A stretch of DNA of 36,146 nt from positions 1 through 36,146 of the forward strand of contig CALMRD010000185.1 in the NCBI GenBank assembly GCA_937871625.1, written 5' to 3'. Every line of letters starts with the position of its first letter. Positions within the stretch are counted from its first letter, which is position 1. Under the pieces are notes generated by a model. That model made no database searches. It was not told where the DNA came from and saw only the letters and a program-made list of their open reading frames with translations. Source of the DNA: an uncultured Bacteroidales bacterium. Lineage in GTDB: Bacteria > Bacteroidota > Bacteroidia > Bacteroidales > VadinHA17. Shown piece by piece: positions 8,773 to 17,139 of this stretch. The position numbers were made by a program, and so were the translations under genes.

Positions 8773-10272
8773 TCAGGAGTGATCATCTTCAGCCCATGCG
8801 GTAGCGGCCCTGACAGCACGGTGCCAGCCGTTCAGAAGAATGCCGGTCTCACCTGGTTTCATTAACGGTGAAAAAGTCCTGTCAACCTGCCATTGACTCT
8901 TAATATCGTCAATGCTTTTCCAGTAACCCGTGGCCAGTCCCGCCAGGTAAGCTGCACCCAGGGCAGTGGTCTCCGTTATTCTCGGACGCACAACGTCAGA
9001 CTGAAGGATATCAGCCTGGAACTGCAGTAAAAGATTATTGGCCGTTACGCCGCCGTCAACCCTTAACTCCCTTATTGTCAATTCAGAGTCATTCTGCATC
9101 GCAAGTAACACATCATGTGTCTGGTAAGCGATGCTCTCGAGTGCTGCGCGGGCAATATGTGCAGCGGTGGTGCCACGCGTGAGTCCGGTGATCGTTCCCC
9201 TGGCATCCTGGTTCCAATGCGGAGCACCAAGGCCGGCAAAGGCGGGGACGAAATATACACCCTCACTGCCATGAACACCGGAGGCTAACTCTTCCACCTC
9301 CCCGGAGCCTCTGATGATTCCCAGTCCGTCGCGAAGCCATTGCACGACGGCACCGGCAATAAAGATGCTGCCTTCAAGAGCATAATCAGTCCTGTCTCCG
9401 ATCTTCCATGCCACCGTGGTAAGAAGCCTGTTGCCGGATATTACCGGGGCAGGACCGGTATTCATCATCATAAAGCAGCCGGTGCCGTAGGTATTCTTGA
9501 CCATACCCTGCTCAATGCACATCTGACCGAAGAGAGCCGCCTGCTGGTCGCCCGCTGCTCCGGCGATGGGTACCGGTGAGGAGTATATCCCTTCGGTATG
9601 GCCCAGGATTTCACTGGAGGAGTGCACCTCAGGAAGCAGTGATACAGGAATATTGAAGATACGAAGCAGCTCATCGTCCCATTCCAGTGTATGTATGTTA
9701 AACAACATTGTGCGCGAAGCATTGGTGACATCAGTGACATGGAGCCTGCCGGCAGTAAGGTTCCATATAAGCCAGCTGTCAACGGTGCCAAAGGCCAGCT
9801 CTCCCCTGTCGGCCATACTCCGGGCTCCGGGAATATTGTCAAGTATCCATCTTAACTTCGTGGCAGAAAAATAGGAGTCGATGATGAGCCCGGTCCTGCT
9901 GGCGATTACTTCAGCAAGACCCTCCCTCCTAAGCTGATCACAGTACTCTGATGTACGCCTGTCCTGCCATACGATGGCGTTGCAGAGAGGCTTGCCGCTC
10001 TGCCTGCTCCAGACAATAGTGGTCTCGCGCTGGTTGGTAATGCCTATGGCCGCGATGTGTGAGCTGTCGATACCAGCCCTGGCAAGAGCCTCGGCAGCAA
10101 CACCTGCCTGCGATGACCATATCTCATCCGGATCATGCTCAACCCGCCCCGGATGCGGAAATATCTGTGTGAACTCTTTCCTGGCCGATGCTACCGGTAT
10201 GCCCATATGGTCGAAGACTATCGCCCGGGAACTTGTTGTGCCCTGATCCAGCGCAAGAATATATTTATCCAT
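8773..10272 (-). CDS. glpK: Glycerol kinase
   Basis: 499 aa from ATG 10272 ([21 protein letters not shown]); a GTG two codons upstream is an alternative. FGGY-family kinase with the N-terminal phosphate-binding motif [25 protein letters not shown], and the second-domain [21 protein letters not shown] and [22 protein letters not shown]. It phosphorylates glycerol to sn-glycerol 3-phosphate with ATP. Length and motifs match GlpK throughout, with no gaps. The usual partners glpF and glpD are not adjacent. The 149-bp region upstream is shared with the divergent kinase gene at 10422. No clear promoter is seen in it. Confidence 0.96.
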   Translation of the reverse strand: MDKYILALDQGTTSSRAIVFDHMGIPVASARKEFTQIFPHPGRVEHDPDEIWSSQAGVAAEALARAGIDSSHIAAIGITNQRETTIVWSRQSGKPLCNAIVWQDRRTSEYCDQLRREGLAEVIASRTGLIIDSYFSATKLRWILDNIPGARSMADRGELAFGTVDSWLIWNLTAGRLHVTDVTNASRTMLFNIHTLEWDDELLRIFNIPVSLLPEVHSSSEILGHTEGIYSSPVPIAGAAGDQQAALFGQMCIEQGMVKNTYGTGCFMMMNTGPAPVISGNRLLTTVAWKIGDRTDYALEGSIFIAGAVVQWLRDGLGIIRGSGEVEELASGVHGSEGVYFVPAFAGLGAPHWNQDARGTITGLTRGTTAAHIARAALESIAYQTHDVLLAMQNDSELTIRELRVDGGVTANNLLLQFQADILQSDVVRPRITETTALGAAYLAGLATGYWKSIDDIKSQWQVDRTFSPLMKPGETGILLNGWHRAVRAATAWAEDDHS

Positions 10273-10421
10273 AGTCACGGTATTTAAATAATCTCCAGAG
10301 ACTCCTGAATGATCTCCACAAAATAACTCTTTTTAATGGCTGATCCAAACAGGCAAGGGGAAAGTGTTTAGGCCGAATGTCAGAATAAAGAATTAATTTT
10401 ACATAAGAAAAGTACACTTAC

Positions 10422-11057
10422 ATGACAGGAAAATATATAATCACCATTGGACGGCAGCTGGGAAGCGGTGGAAGGGAGATAGGTCAGAAACTTGCTGCCA
10501 GCCTGGGCATCTCTTTTTACGACAAGGAGTTGATCAGGCTGGCCGCACAGGAGAGCGGTCTCCGGGAGGAGTTCTTCGAAAGAGTGGATGAACAGAAACA
10601 CTTCAGTCTTTTCCCCGGATTGTTTGGAATCCGGAATTCGATCACCGAGGATTTTTTTTCAAGCTATTACCTGAGCAATGAGACACTCTTCAAAATACAG
10701 AGCGATGTGATGCGCAGGCTTGCCGACGAACGTCCCTGCCTCTTCGTGGGGAGATGTGCCGACTATGTCATGAAGGAGAGATCTGACTGTCTGAATATTT
10801 TTGTCAGCGCGGACACTGATGACCGGATCGGCAGAATTGCCAGAACGCATAACCTCACAGAGGCTAAGGCCAAAGAACTGATTGAGAAGACTGACAAGGG
10901 CAGGTCATCGTATTATAACTATTTCACCGGCAAGAAATGGGGTGAAGCAACGTCATATCACCTGTGCATCAACTCGTCATTGCTGGGCATGGATGAAACT
11001 GTAAGGATGATCATCGGGGTTGCCCGGACAAGATTCAACATTCCTGGCGAGCTTTAG
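10422..11057 (+). CDS. Cytidylate kinase-like P-loop kinase
   Basis: 211 aa. It begins YIITIGRQLGSGGREIGQKLA, the P-loop form of the cytidylate-kinase-like family (AAA_26/Cytidylate_kin_2), followed by FYDKELIRLAA, CLFVGRCADYV, IFVSADTDDRIGRI, and KAKELIEKTDKGRSSYYNYFTG. These resemble the lid and NMP-binding parts of CMP kinases, but the family is distinct from true Cmk and its substrate is not established. It is soluble, with no signal. It is divergent from glpK and converges on the SDR gene with a 7-bp gap. No terminator is visible there. Confidence 0.85.
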   Translation: MTGKYIITIGRQLGSGGREIGQKLAASLGISFYDKELIRLAAQESGLREEFFERVDEQKHFSLFPGLFGIRNSITEDFFSSYYLSNETLFKIQSDVMRRLADERPCLFVGRCADYVMKERSDCLNIFVSADTDDRIGRIARTHNLTEAKAKELIEKTDKGRSSYYNYFTGKKWGEATSYHLCINSSLLGMDETVRMIIGVARTRFNIPGEL

Positions 11058-11064
11058 CAGGATA

Positions 11065-12021
11065 CTAAAAAAGGGTCCCGGCAGGCAGCTTGTTGTTCCT
11101 GATGGTGTCTGACAGAGCTTCCGATGAGGAATAGCTGTAATTGTAGTTATACCTGCTTCTCAGTCGTGAGGGATCAATCAGCACGGGATAAAGGCTGTAA
11201 CTGAGGGAACATGGCTGCAGATTCAGTATACGGAGACTCCACAATACCCACAGCATCGGTTTGAGAGCCTGAACGGGAAAATCAAGATATCGCTTCCCGG
11301 GCAACATCTCTCCGACTACTGAACAGCTGTCTGCTGCCAGATTGTAGACCCCTTCTATCTCCGGGTCCTCTGTCACAATTCGCATAAGGTTTATGAAATC
11401 GGCTTCGTGAAGAAACTGCACCTTCTTGTCACGGAAGGATCCCGGAAGCAATGGCAATGTAAGTAGTATGGAGACTACTGACCTGGGCTTGCAGTATTCA
11501 GGTCCCACCACAGTGCAGATCCTTAGTGAAATTACATGCAGATCGGCCCTTTTCATGAAAGTGAAAAGATCGTGTTCAATGAGCTTCTTGTTGAGGCCGT
11601 ACCTGTATTTCCCGGGATTGACTCCGTCGGTCTCACTGAGCCAGGTGCCGTTACCTTTACTGGCGCCATAAATGGCGGCAGAACTGGAATAGACCAGTTT
11701 CTTAACCGAGAGGGTCTCATTGCATAACTCCAATACGTTCCTTGAGCCTGCAACATCGATCTCGTACTCTCTTTTCCTGTTCCTGACCTTATTGAAGCTG
11801 CAGGCAAAATGAATGACAACTGTCGGCCTTACCTCCTGAAATATCCTGCCAAGAGATCCCCTGTCAGTAATGCAGCAACGGAAGAAACGGAATTGGTCAC
11901 TCACTTTCATGTCCGGGTTCTCATTAATATCAACCCCGGCTACGCTCAGGCCGGCACAGATCAGATCTCCTGCAACGAGTCGGCCAAAATAGCCCGACGA
12001 TCCTGTTATCAGAATGCTCAT
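11065..12021 (-). CDS. Extended SDR (NAD-dependent epimerase/dehydratase or 3beta-HSD-like)
   Basis: 318 aa. Rossmann start ILITGSSGYFGRLVAGDL (GxxGxxG), acidic NAD-selecting residue after the second strand (AGVDINE), VVIHFAC, SSSAAIYG, and the catalytic YRYGLNKK (YxxxK). The C-terminal helix set ends YSYSSSEALSDTIR, as in many NAD-dependent epimerase/dehydratase proteins. This superfamily includes sugar-nucleotide epimerases and 3beta-hydroxysteroid dehydrogenases, and the sequence alone does not decide between them. Its neighbours (methyltransferase, ERG4/ERG24-type reductase, second SDR) make a lipid or sterol-like substrate plausible. It is divergent from the methyltransferase across a 165-bp AT-rich region. 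Confidence 0.85.
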   Translation of the reverse strand: MSILITGSSGYFGRLVAGDLICAGLSVAGVDINENPDMKVSDQFRFFRCCITDRGSLGRIFQEVRPTVVIHFACSFNKVRNRKREYEIDVAGSRNVLELCNETLSVKKLVYSSSAAIYGASKGNGTWLSETDGVNPGKYRYGLNKKLIEHDLFTFMKRADLHVISLRICTVVGPEYCKPRSVVSILLTLPLLPGSFRDKKVQFLHEADFINLMRIVTEDPEIEGVYNLAADSCSVVGEMLPGKRYLDFPVQALKPMLWVLWSLRILNLQPCSLSYSLYPVLIDPSRLRSRYNYNYSYSSSEALSDTIRNNKLPAGTLF

Positions 12022-12186
12022 TTCCGTAATTCTTAACGACCAGTGAATGACAACCGGCAGAAGTATTACCTCATAACCTCAACTTTATTTTATTAAATAA
12101 TATAACAAATATAAAATATATTTTCAATTATACTAATAATTTAGGAATATTTATTTAAATTTAGTGAATATAATCAGGAGGTCCAC
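12022..12186. promoter_or_regulatory. AT-rich divergent intergenic region
   Basis: 165 bp between divergent genes. The segment from about 12080 to 12172 is almost entirely A/T (long runs without G or C), in contrast to the roughly 50% GC of flanking genes. No TAnnTTTG box was found on either strand. It probably carries both promoters and may bind nucleoid proteins. Confidence 0.4.
12176..12181 (+). promoter_or_regulatory. Strong Shine-Dalgarno AGGAGG before the methyltransferase
   Basis: A perfect AGGAGG lies 5 nt before ATG 12187. Most genes of this window have no such sequence, so this fixes the start of the methyltransferase and suggests a different mode of initiation. Confidence 0.7.
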
Positions 12187-12963
12187 ATGGAGAAGATATT
12201 GGCCGGATTACTCTGCTGCCCCGATTGCAGGAGGGATTTGATTTATGCCCGTAACGAAGAGGGCACAGGCACTTCCGGGATGACCTGTACCGGATGTGGC
12301 AGAATCTATGATCGGAGTGATGGTTACCTCAATTTTCTGAATGGATCAGGACTCATTTACCGTAGCCGTCGTGATAAATTCATAAGGTCAGTCTATGCCC
12401 GGACATATACCCCTGTAACCAATTTCATGTTTCTTTTCTGCGGCGGGGCGGGCAGTGCCAGAAATGAGGTCCTGAGCCGGCTAAAACTAAAATCCGGCGC
12501 ATATGTTCTGGAGACAGGTATGGGTTACGGGGAGAATTTTCTCTGGCTCAAACGGCATGTTGAAGAGATCAACCTGTTCGGTCTCGACATACAGGGGGAG
12601 ATGATGGTAAACTGTGGCAGGAACCTGAACAGGTGGGGTATCAGAGCAGGGATCGTAAGGGCTGATGCGGAGCAGATACCCTTCAGGGACAATGCCTTTG
12701 ACGTGGTTTTCCATCTCGGGGCCATAAACCTCTTCAAAGATAAAAAGAGAGCTATCGGCGAGATGATAAGAGTCGCGAAGCCTGGAACACATGTTGTGAT
12801 CGCCGATGAGACTGAGAAGGCAGGAAGGCTTTTCAATCTCTTTACCGGACCCTCTGAAAAAATAATACCTCCTGTCGATCTGGTCCCCGATAAAATGCAA
12901 AACATCACCGTTGAGACGATCTGGCGGGGGTATGGCTATGTGATCGAGTTTGACACCGTATAA
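12187..12963 (+). CDS. Class I SAM methyltransferase with N-terminal Trm112-like zinc ribbon
   Basis: 258 aa. The N-terminus carries two Cys pairs (CCPDC at 11-15 and CTGC near 35-38), a Trm112-like/RlmA-type zinc ribbon. A UbiE-like methyltransferase domain follows, with motif I VLETGMGYGENF, an acidic residue in FGLDIQGEMM, ADAEQIPFRDNAFDVVF, and GEMIRVAKPGTHVVIADE. It should transfer a methyl group from S-adenosylmethionine to a small molecule or lipid. No signal or TM is present. It heads a plus-strand pair with the ERG4/ERG24-type gene 154 bp downstream. Acceptor unknown; context suggests an isoprenoid or sterol-like lipid. Confidence 0.85.
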   Translation: MEKILAGLLCCPDCRRDLIYARNEEGTGTSGMTCTGCGRIYDRSDGYLNFLNGSGLIYRSRRDKFIRSVYARTYTPVTNFMFLFCGGAGSARNEVLSRLKLKSGAYVLETGMGYGENFLWLKRHVEEINLFGLDIQGEMMVNCGRNLNRWGIRAGIVRADAEQIPFRDNAFDVVFHLGAINLFKDKKRAIGEMIRVAKPGTHVVIADETEKAGRLFNLFTGPSEKIIPPVDLVPDKMQNITVETIWRGYGYVIEFDTV

Positions 12964-13102
12964 CCTGTCTTCTGAGAATTTCACCCTGCATACAAGTGCT
13001 ATGAGACTACATAAAGTGTTTTTTGATCCTTAAACCATAAGCCTTATTGCCGGTTGTTCATCCCGGGAGGAGCTTTTCATTACTATTTATTTTATTTTTA
13101 TG

Positions 13103-13121
13103 CCATAACTCAGAGTTATGG
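13103..13121 (+). promoter_or_regulatory. Perfect 19-bp palindrome overlapping a start codon
   Basis: CCATAACTC-A-GAGTTATGG is a perfect 9-bp inverted repeat with a one-base centre. Its right arm contains the ATG (13118-13120) of the ERG4/ERG24-type gene. It could be an operator for a dimeric repressor (TetR/GntR style) or, in the mRNA, a hairpin burying the start codon. No regulator gene is adjacent. Confidence 0.5.
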
Positions 13122-14197
13122 AAAAGATAATGGGGGTTCTGGCACCGGTCATCATAATGGCCACTATTTTTTTTCTCAATGCTTACCTTCCCGCCAGACG
13201 GGTTACAGGTTACATAACCAGACCCGGCTCATCGGAGAAGATGAAATACCGGATAAATGGAATTTCGGTTTTCATCTCCGTTGTGTCAGTATGGTTTATC
13301 CTGGGATTAACCGGAACCGTTGCCTTTGATTTCCTTTATGTTTATCGCTGGCACGGACTTGCGGGGGCATGCATCCTGGGACTACTTTTCACACTGGCAA
13401 TGGTTCTGCCACGCAAGCCAGTAAGGTCCTCAATTTTCGCAGACATCTTCCTGGGCAGGGCAGAAAACCTGCAGCTCCTGAATGGCAGAGTTGACCTCAA
13501 GATGTGGTTATATCTTGCCGGGGCAATCATGCTAGAGCTTAATGTATTGAGCTTCACCGCCTATCACCTCACTACCTACGGTGATACTGCATCACCGGGC
13601 ATAATGCTCTCAGCGTCACTTCTGACATATTTCGTAGTTGAATACCTCATATTCGAAGAGGTACACCTCTATACCTACGACCTGTTTGCAGAGCGAATTG
13701 GGTTCAAGCTGGGATGGGGATGCATGGTTTTCTATCCATACTTTTACCCGATAGCTTTATGGGCTACCGTCTCACTGCCTGATCCGCAAACACCTTCATG
13801 GCTTCTTGTGGTATTTACCCTTATTTTCTTTTCAGGATGGATCCTTGCCAGGGGTGCCAACATGCAAAAGTTTTTCTTCAAGCGTGATCCCCGGAGATCT
13901 TTCCTCGGGATCGTGCCCGAGAGCATTGCAGACGGCGACATGCGACTACTGGTGAACGGTTTCTGGGGTATAAGCAGGCATGTAAATTACATGGGGGAGA
14001 TACTGATGTCCACCGGCATCATACTTTGCACAGGATATCCAGGGCTGATATGGCCGTGGCTTTACCCCGTGTACTATATAATCCTCCTTTTTACGAGGCA
14101 GTATGATGATGACATACGATGTGCTTCCAAGTACGGCAGGCTCTGGGAGGAGTACAAAGAGAGAGTTCCGTGGAGAATTATCCCTTATATCTGGTGA
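13118..14197 (+). CDS. ERG4/ERG24 sterol C-14/C-24 reductase-family membrane protein
   Basis: 359 aa, about 9-10 hydrophobic helices. The C-terminal part has the family signature LLVNGFWGISRHVNYMGEI (compare SGWWGxxRHxNYxGD/E in sterol reductases) and ends KYGRLWEEYKERVPWRIIPYIW, matching the YG-x-W-x-x-Y-x-x-x-VP-x-RIIP-x-IY ending of ERG4/ERG24/DHCR7 enzymes. These NADPH-dependent membrane enzymes reduce ring or side-chain double bonds in sterols; bacterial members are known but few are characterised. The middle VEYLIFEEVHLYTYDLFAERIGFKLGWG is also family-like. Steroid 5alpha-reductases share the C-terminal fold and are an alternative. Substrate here is not known. It converges on the SDR gene with a 25-bp gap. 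Confidence 0.82.
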   Translation: MEKIMGVLAPVIIMATIFFLNAYLPARRVTGYITRPGSSEKMKYRINGISVFISVVSVWFILGLTGTVAFDFLYVYRWHGLAGACILGLLFTLAMVLPRKPVRSSIFADIFLGRAENLQLLNGRVDLKMWLYLAGAIMLELNVLSFTAYHLTTYGDTASPGIMLSASLLTYFVVEYLIFEEVHLYTYDLFAERIGFKLGWGCMVFYPYFYPIALWATVSLPDPQTPSWLLVVFTLIFFSGWILARGANMQKFFFKRDPRRSFLGIVPESIADGDMRLLVNGFWGISRHVNYMGEILMSTGIILCTGYPGLIWPWLYPVYYIILLFTRQYDDDIRCASKYGRLWEEYKERVPWRIIPYIW

Positions 14198-14222
14198 GAT
14201 GCCGGCACCGTGGCCGGTCAGG

Positions 14223-15023
14223 TTACCTGATACGGTAGATCTTCCGGGTGTTATCGCCCATTATCAGCACTGCCATCCTGCGGGTTAGCAGCCTCTGCAT
14301 TATGAATGATGCCACCCTGTTGCCTCTGCCGGTTATAAATGAAGGTACTCTGCCAATCCTTTTAAAACATTCACTGACAACTACCTCTGGTTTCTGCACT
14401 GCGGGTGCGAAGATCCCGGGCTTGGACGGTGATGACCTGATATAACCTGGTGTTGCAGTGGCTCCGGCACAACAGGCAATTATATCCACACCCCTATCCT
14501 TCCATTCGTACCACAGACTTTCAGCAAGTACCATGTTGAAGGCCTTGGTGGCAGCATATGTTGCCAGAAAACCGCTACCCTGCAACCCTGCCATGGATGA
14601 CATCAATATTACGGCTCCCCTCCCTTTATCGAGCATCTTTATTCCCAGTCTGTGGACCATCTTCATGGGGGTGATCATATTGACGACGGCAGCCTGGCAG
14701 TGATCTGCTGCCGGATGTTCAGTGAATGTCCCAATATGCGAAAGGGCGGCATTGTAGATCAGAATGCCAGGCTCGACTCCTTCAATAGCATCAAGCACCT
14801 GTTCAGCCGCACCCTCTTCTGAGAGATCACATGCCACACACTGTGCCATCGTATCGTACCTGTCACCAAGCTCGTCGGCCAGTCTCTGCAACGGCTCAAT
14901 CCTCCTTGCAACAAGGATCAGCCTGAATCCCTCCGCAGCAAGCGCAGAGGCATATGCAGCTCCAATGCCTTCAGATGCCCCGGCTATCAGTGCAGTATCT
15001 CCATATCTCGCTTTAAGCTCCAT
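14223..15023 (-). CDS. Classical short-chain dehydrogenase/reductase
   Basis: 266 aa from ATG 15021-15023 (MELKARYGDTALIAGASEG); the frame extends two codons upstream to a TTG that is less likely. Motifs: GASEGIGAAYA (cofactor), YNAALS in place of NNAG, catalytic Ser in LMSSMAG, and YAATKAF (YxxxK). A basic residue pair after strand 2 (VARRIEPL) favours NADPH. The sequence resembles the 3-ketoacyl reductase/17beta-HSD type of SDR. It ends tail-to-tail with the ERG4/ERG24-type gene. A TATATTTG box (15027-15034) ends only 3 bases before the ATG, so the mRNA may be leaderless. Confidence 0.88.
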   Translation of the reverse strand: MELKARYGDTALIAGASEGIGAAYASALAAEGFRLILVARRIEPLQRLADELGDRYDTMAQCVACDLSEEGAAEQVLDAIEGVEPGILIYNAALSHIGTFTEHPAADHCQAAVVNMITPMKMVHRLGIKMLDKGRGAVILMSSMAGLQGSGFLATYAATKAFNMVLAESLWYEWKDRGVDIIACCAGATATPGYIRSSPSKPGIFAPAVQKPEVVVSECFKRIGRVPSFITGRGNRVASFIMQRLLTRRMAVLIMGDNTRKIYRIR

Positions 15024-15026
15024 ATT

Positions 15027-15034
15027 CAAATATA
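15027..15034 (-). promoter_or_regulatory. TAnnTTTG -7 box abutting the SDR start codon
   Basis: TATATTTG on the minus strand matches the Bacteroidota -7 consensus exactly and leaves only AAT before the ATG at 15023. No good -33 TTG is found at the expected distance, so this promoter is tentative. Confidence 0.35.
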
Positions 15035-15131
15035 TAGCTTACGTGCTTCACTTTTGCATGAGTGAGAAAAAATCTCAAGGAACCTTGCAGAGGCAGGTAA
15101 GGCTCCGGGTATGACAAACTGCCACTGCAGC

Positions 15132-15162
15132 AAAAAAAAGTCCCGGCATCTTATGCCGGGAC
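15132..15162 (-). terminator. Rho-independent terminator of the cold-shock gene
   Basis: On the minus strand a 10-bp perfect stem GTCCCGGCAT/ATGCCGGGAC with a 3-nt loop (15140-15162) is followed by eight T (15132-15139). It lies about 30 bp after the csp stop codon. Confidence 0.9.
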
Positions 15163-15193
15163 TAAGGTCATTGGTAATGCACTCTGTTTTTAA

Positions 15194-15385
15194 CTATGCT
15201 AGCTTTACATTAACGGCATTTAAACCTTTTTTGCCTTCCTGAAGGTCAAAAGTAACCTCGTCATCCTCTTTGATCCTGTCAATCAGGCCTGTAGAATGCA
15301 CAAAATACTCCTTTTCAGAGTCAGCGTCCTTGATGAATCCAAAACCTTTGGATACGTTGAAAAACTTAACAATACCTTTATTCAT
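15194..15385 (-). CDS. Cold-shock domain protein (CspA family)
   Basis: 63 aa single cold-shock domain. RNP1 KGFGFI (13-18) and RNP2 YFVH (27-30) are intact, and the start MNKGIVKFFNVSKGFGFI is typical. It binds single-stranded RNA/DNA and melts RNA structure in the cytoplasm. It is monocistronic, with an exact -7 box TACCTTTG at 15409-15416, a short leader and a strong terminator at 15132-15162. The compact unit suggests high expression. In Bacteroidota such proteins are usually general RNA chaperones rather than strictly cold-induced. Confidence 0.96.
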   Translation of the reverse strand: MNKGIVKFFNVSKGFGFIKDADSEKEYFVHSTGLIDRIKEDDEVTFDLQEGKKGLNAVNVKLA

Positions 15386-15408
15386 TACTGATGATTTTTA
15401 TTTGGCTG

Positions 15409-15416
15409 CAAAGGTA
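15409..15416 (-). promoter_or_regulatory. -7 promoter box of the cold-shock gene
   Basis: TACCTTTG on the minus strand fits TAnnTTTG and lies 24 bp before the start codon. The -33 TTG is not evident at the expected distance. Confidence 0.6.
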
Positions 15417-15489
15417 AGGGAGTTTTTCTATTTCTTAACCTTTTTCATGATTTTTATGATATTTATTGATACTTCCGGCTCCCGGCAGC

Positions 15490-16935
15490 CTAATTCTTCC
15501 AGAATGACCTGGTAAAAAGGGCTATAAAGGTGAATATCTCAAGGCGGCCAATTATCATAAGCAACATCATTGTGTACTTGGACACACCGTTGAAATGGGC
15601 GAAATTGCCCATATTGCCGGAGGCACCGAGGCCAGGCCCCACACATGAGATTGAGGCCGCAGAAGCCCCTGCAGCTTCATCTGCAGGAATACCGGTGATG
15701 ACCATAATCAGGGCACCCGCAATAAACAGAATGATATAGAGCTGTATGAATACTGACATCAGACTGTTGATGCTGTCAGGAACAACCTTGTGATTCAGCT
15801 TTACCGGTGTGACGGCATTGGGATGCTGCAGCCTGATTATGGTATTTCGCAGGTTTTTCGTGGTTATGAGATGTCTGGCCATCTTTATTCCACCGGTGGT
15901 CGACCCTGTAGAGCCTCCTGCAAAGATGAGCAGAAAGATCACCATATATGCACCCTGTGGCCACAGGGTGTAATCGTTGGTGGCATAACCCGTTGTTGAT
16001 ATGGTTGATACAACCTCGAAAATGGAGTGGCGAAACGCCAGCTCAAATGATCTGTCCGACCCTGTCAGGAGTATCATGGTCACGACAACCACGGAGGCAA
16101 TTGTGAAAAAAAGGTAGAACCAGAACTCCTCATTGCCGGTCACCCTGCTGAAGTTTTTTTTGACTACATAATAGAACACCACATAACTGGTAGCAGCCAG
16201 GAACATGAAAATGGTAATTACATACTGAATGTAGCCTGAGTAACCTGCTATGCTGTCGTTCTTTGTTGAAAAACCACCTGTAGCCACGGTGCCGAACGAG
16301 TGACAAATGCTGTCAAAGAGCTCCATACCTCCTGCAGTGAGCAGAATTATCTCAGCAACCGTCAGTGTTATGTAGATCATCAGCATCACCCCTGCCACTG
16401 ACTTTGTGCGGGGAAGGATCTTATGCTTGAGCGATGACTCCAGGGAAAAAAGGTTATAGCCTCCCACCTTCAGTGTGGGCAGGATGATGATGACGAGCAG
16501 TATGATGCCAATCCCCCCTATCCAGTGGGTCATACTCCTCCAGAGGAGAATTGACCTGGGCATACTCTCGATATCAGTGAGAATTGAAGCTCCGGTAGTT
16601 GTAAATCCCGATACGCTCTCAAACAAGCAGTTGGTAAACCCATCAATTGTATTACTGTACAGAAAAGGAAGTGATCCTGCCAGCACCAGCGCAATCCACC
16701 CCATGGTAACGCTAAGGTAACCTTCCCTGGTGGTGATTTTTTCTCTTATCGGGCTGGGTGTAAAGAAGTAGATGGTTGCTCCCGGCACCATCGCTGTAAC
16801 AAAGGCCAGGACAAATGGAAGTAATGGCTCGGAATATATAATTGCGACCGGGATGCAGAAGATAAAGAAAGCTGCAGTGATCATCAGGGTGAGCCCGATA
16901 ATCTTGAGTACCGATTTGAGATTGATGGTCTTCAT
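15490..16935 (-). CDS. trkH: TrkH/KtrB-family potassium uptake protein
   Basis: 481 aa from ATG 16933-16935 (MKTINLKSVLKIIGLTLMI); the frame extends 11 residues further upstream towards the tRNA. It is a polytopic inner-membrane protein with four selectivity-filter loops: SGFTTTGAS, FGTVATGGFS, STISTTGYAT and SCVGPGLGASGN. GGSTGSTTGGIK marks the gating region of the third repeat. TrkH proteins move K+ (with H+ or Na+ coupling) under control of cytoplasmic TrkA, and no trkA lies beside it here. It begins 45 bp downstream of tRNA-Arg on the same strand with no terminator between, so some transcripts may run through from the tRNA promoter. Confidence 0.95.
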   Translation of the reverse strand: MKTINLKSVLKIIGLTLMITAAFFIFCIPVAIIYSEPLLPFVLAFVTAMVPGATIYFFTPSPIREKITTREGYLSVTMGWIALVLAGSLPFLYSNTIDGFTNCLFESVSGFTTTGASILTDIESMPRSILLWRSMTHWIGGIGIILLVIIILPTLKVGGYNLFSLESSLKHKILPRTKSVAGVMLMIYITLTVAEIILLTAGGMELFDSICHSFGTVATGGFSTKNDSIAGYSGYIQYVITIFMFLAATSYVVFYYVVKKNFSRVTGNEEFWFYLFFTIASVVVVTMILLTGSDRSFELAFRHSIFEVVSTISTTGYATNDYTLWPQGAYMVIFLLIFAGGSTGSTTGGIKMARHLITTKNLRNTIIRLQHPNAVTPVKLNHKVVPDSINSLMSVFIQLYIILFIAGALIMVITGIPADEAAGASAASISCVGPGLGASGNMGNFAHFNGVSKYTMMLLMIIGRLEIFTFIALFTRSFWKN

Positions 16936-16979
16936 CCACCTGCCGGGGTGCCTGCTGCACGCAAACACCTTGACCGTTG

Positions 16980-17053
16980 TGATTCCGGAGCGACTCGAAC
17001 GCTCGACCCACAGCTTAGAAGGCTGTTGCTCTATCCAACTGAGCTACGGAACC
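16980..17053 (-). tRNA. tRNA-Arg (anticodon UCU)
   Basis: A 74-nt cloverleaf on the minus strand. The acceptor GGTTCCG pairs with CGGAATC (one G-T), the D-arm contains AGCTCAGTTGGAT-AGAGC, the anticodon stem ACAGC/GCTGT has loop CTTCTAA giving UCU, and the T-arm has GTTCGAGTC. The discriminator is A, and CCA is not encoded. It reads AGA/AGG codons. Confidence 0.96.
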
Positions 17054-17078
17054 GTTGAGAGGTTTTTAAAAACCGCCG

Positions 17079-17108
17079 CAAATATAATCACATTTTTCCG
17101 TTTGCCAA
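17079..17108 (-). promoter_or_regulatory. Promoter of tRNA-Arg
   Basis: On the minus strand: TTG (17106-17108), 19 bp, TATATTTG (17079-17086), an excellent Bacteroidota promoter placed 26 bp before the tRNA 5' end. A perfect 14-bp palindrome GGTTTTTAAAAACC (17061-17074) lies in the leader. Confidence 0.75.
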
Positions 17109-17139
17109 CCGCTGTTGCAGCAGCAGTATTGACTAACTG

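Noticed and set aside
12487-12984. 165-aa reading frame opposite the methyltransferase
   Set aside because: No recognisable motifs; the plus strand has clear SAM-binding motifs and a strong Shine-Dalgarno.
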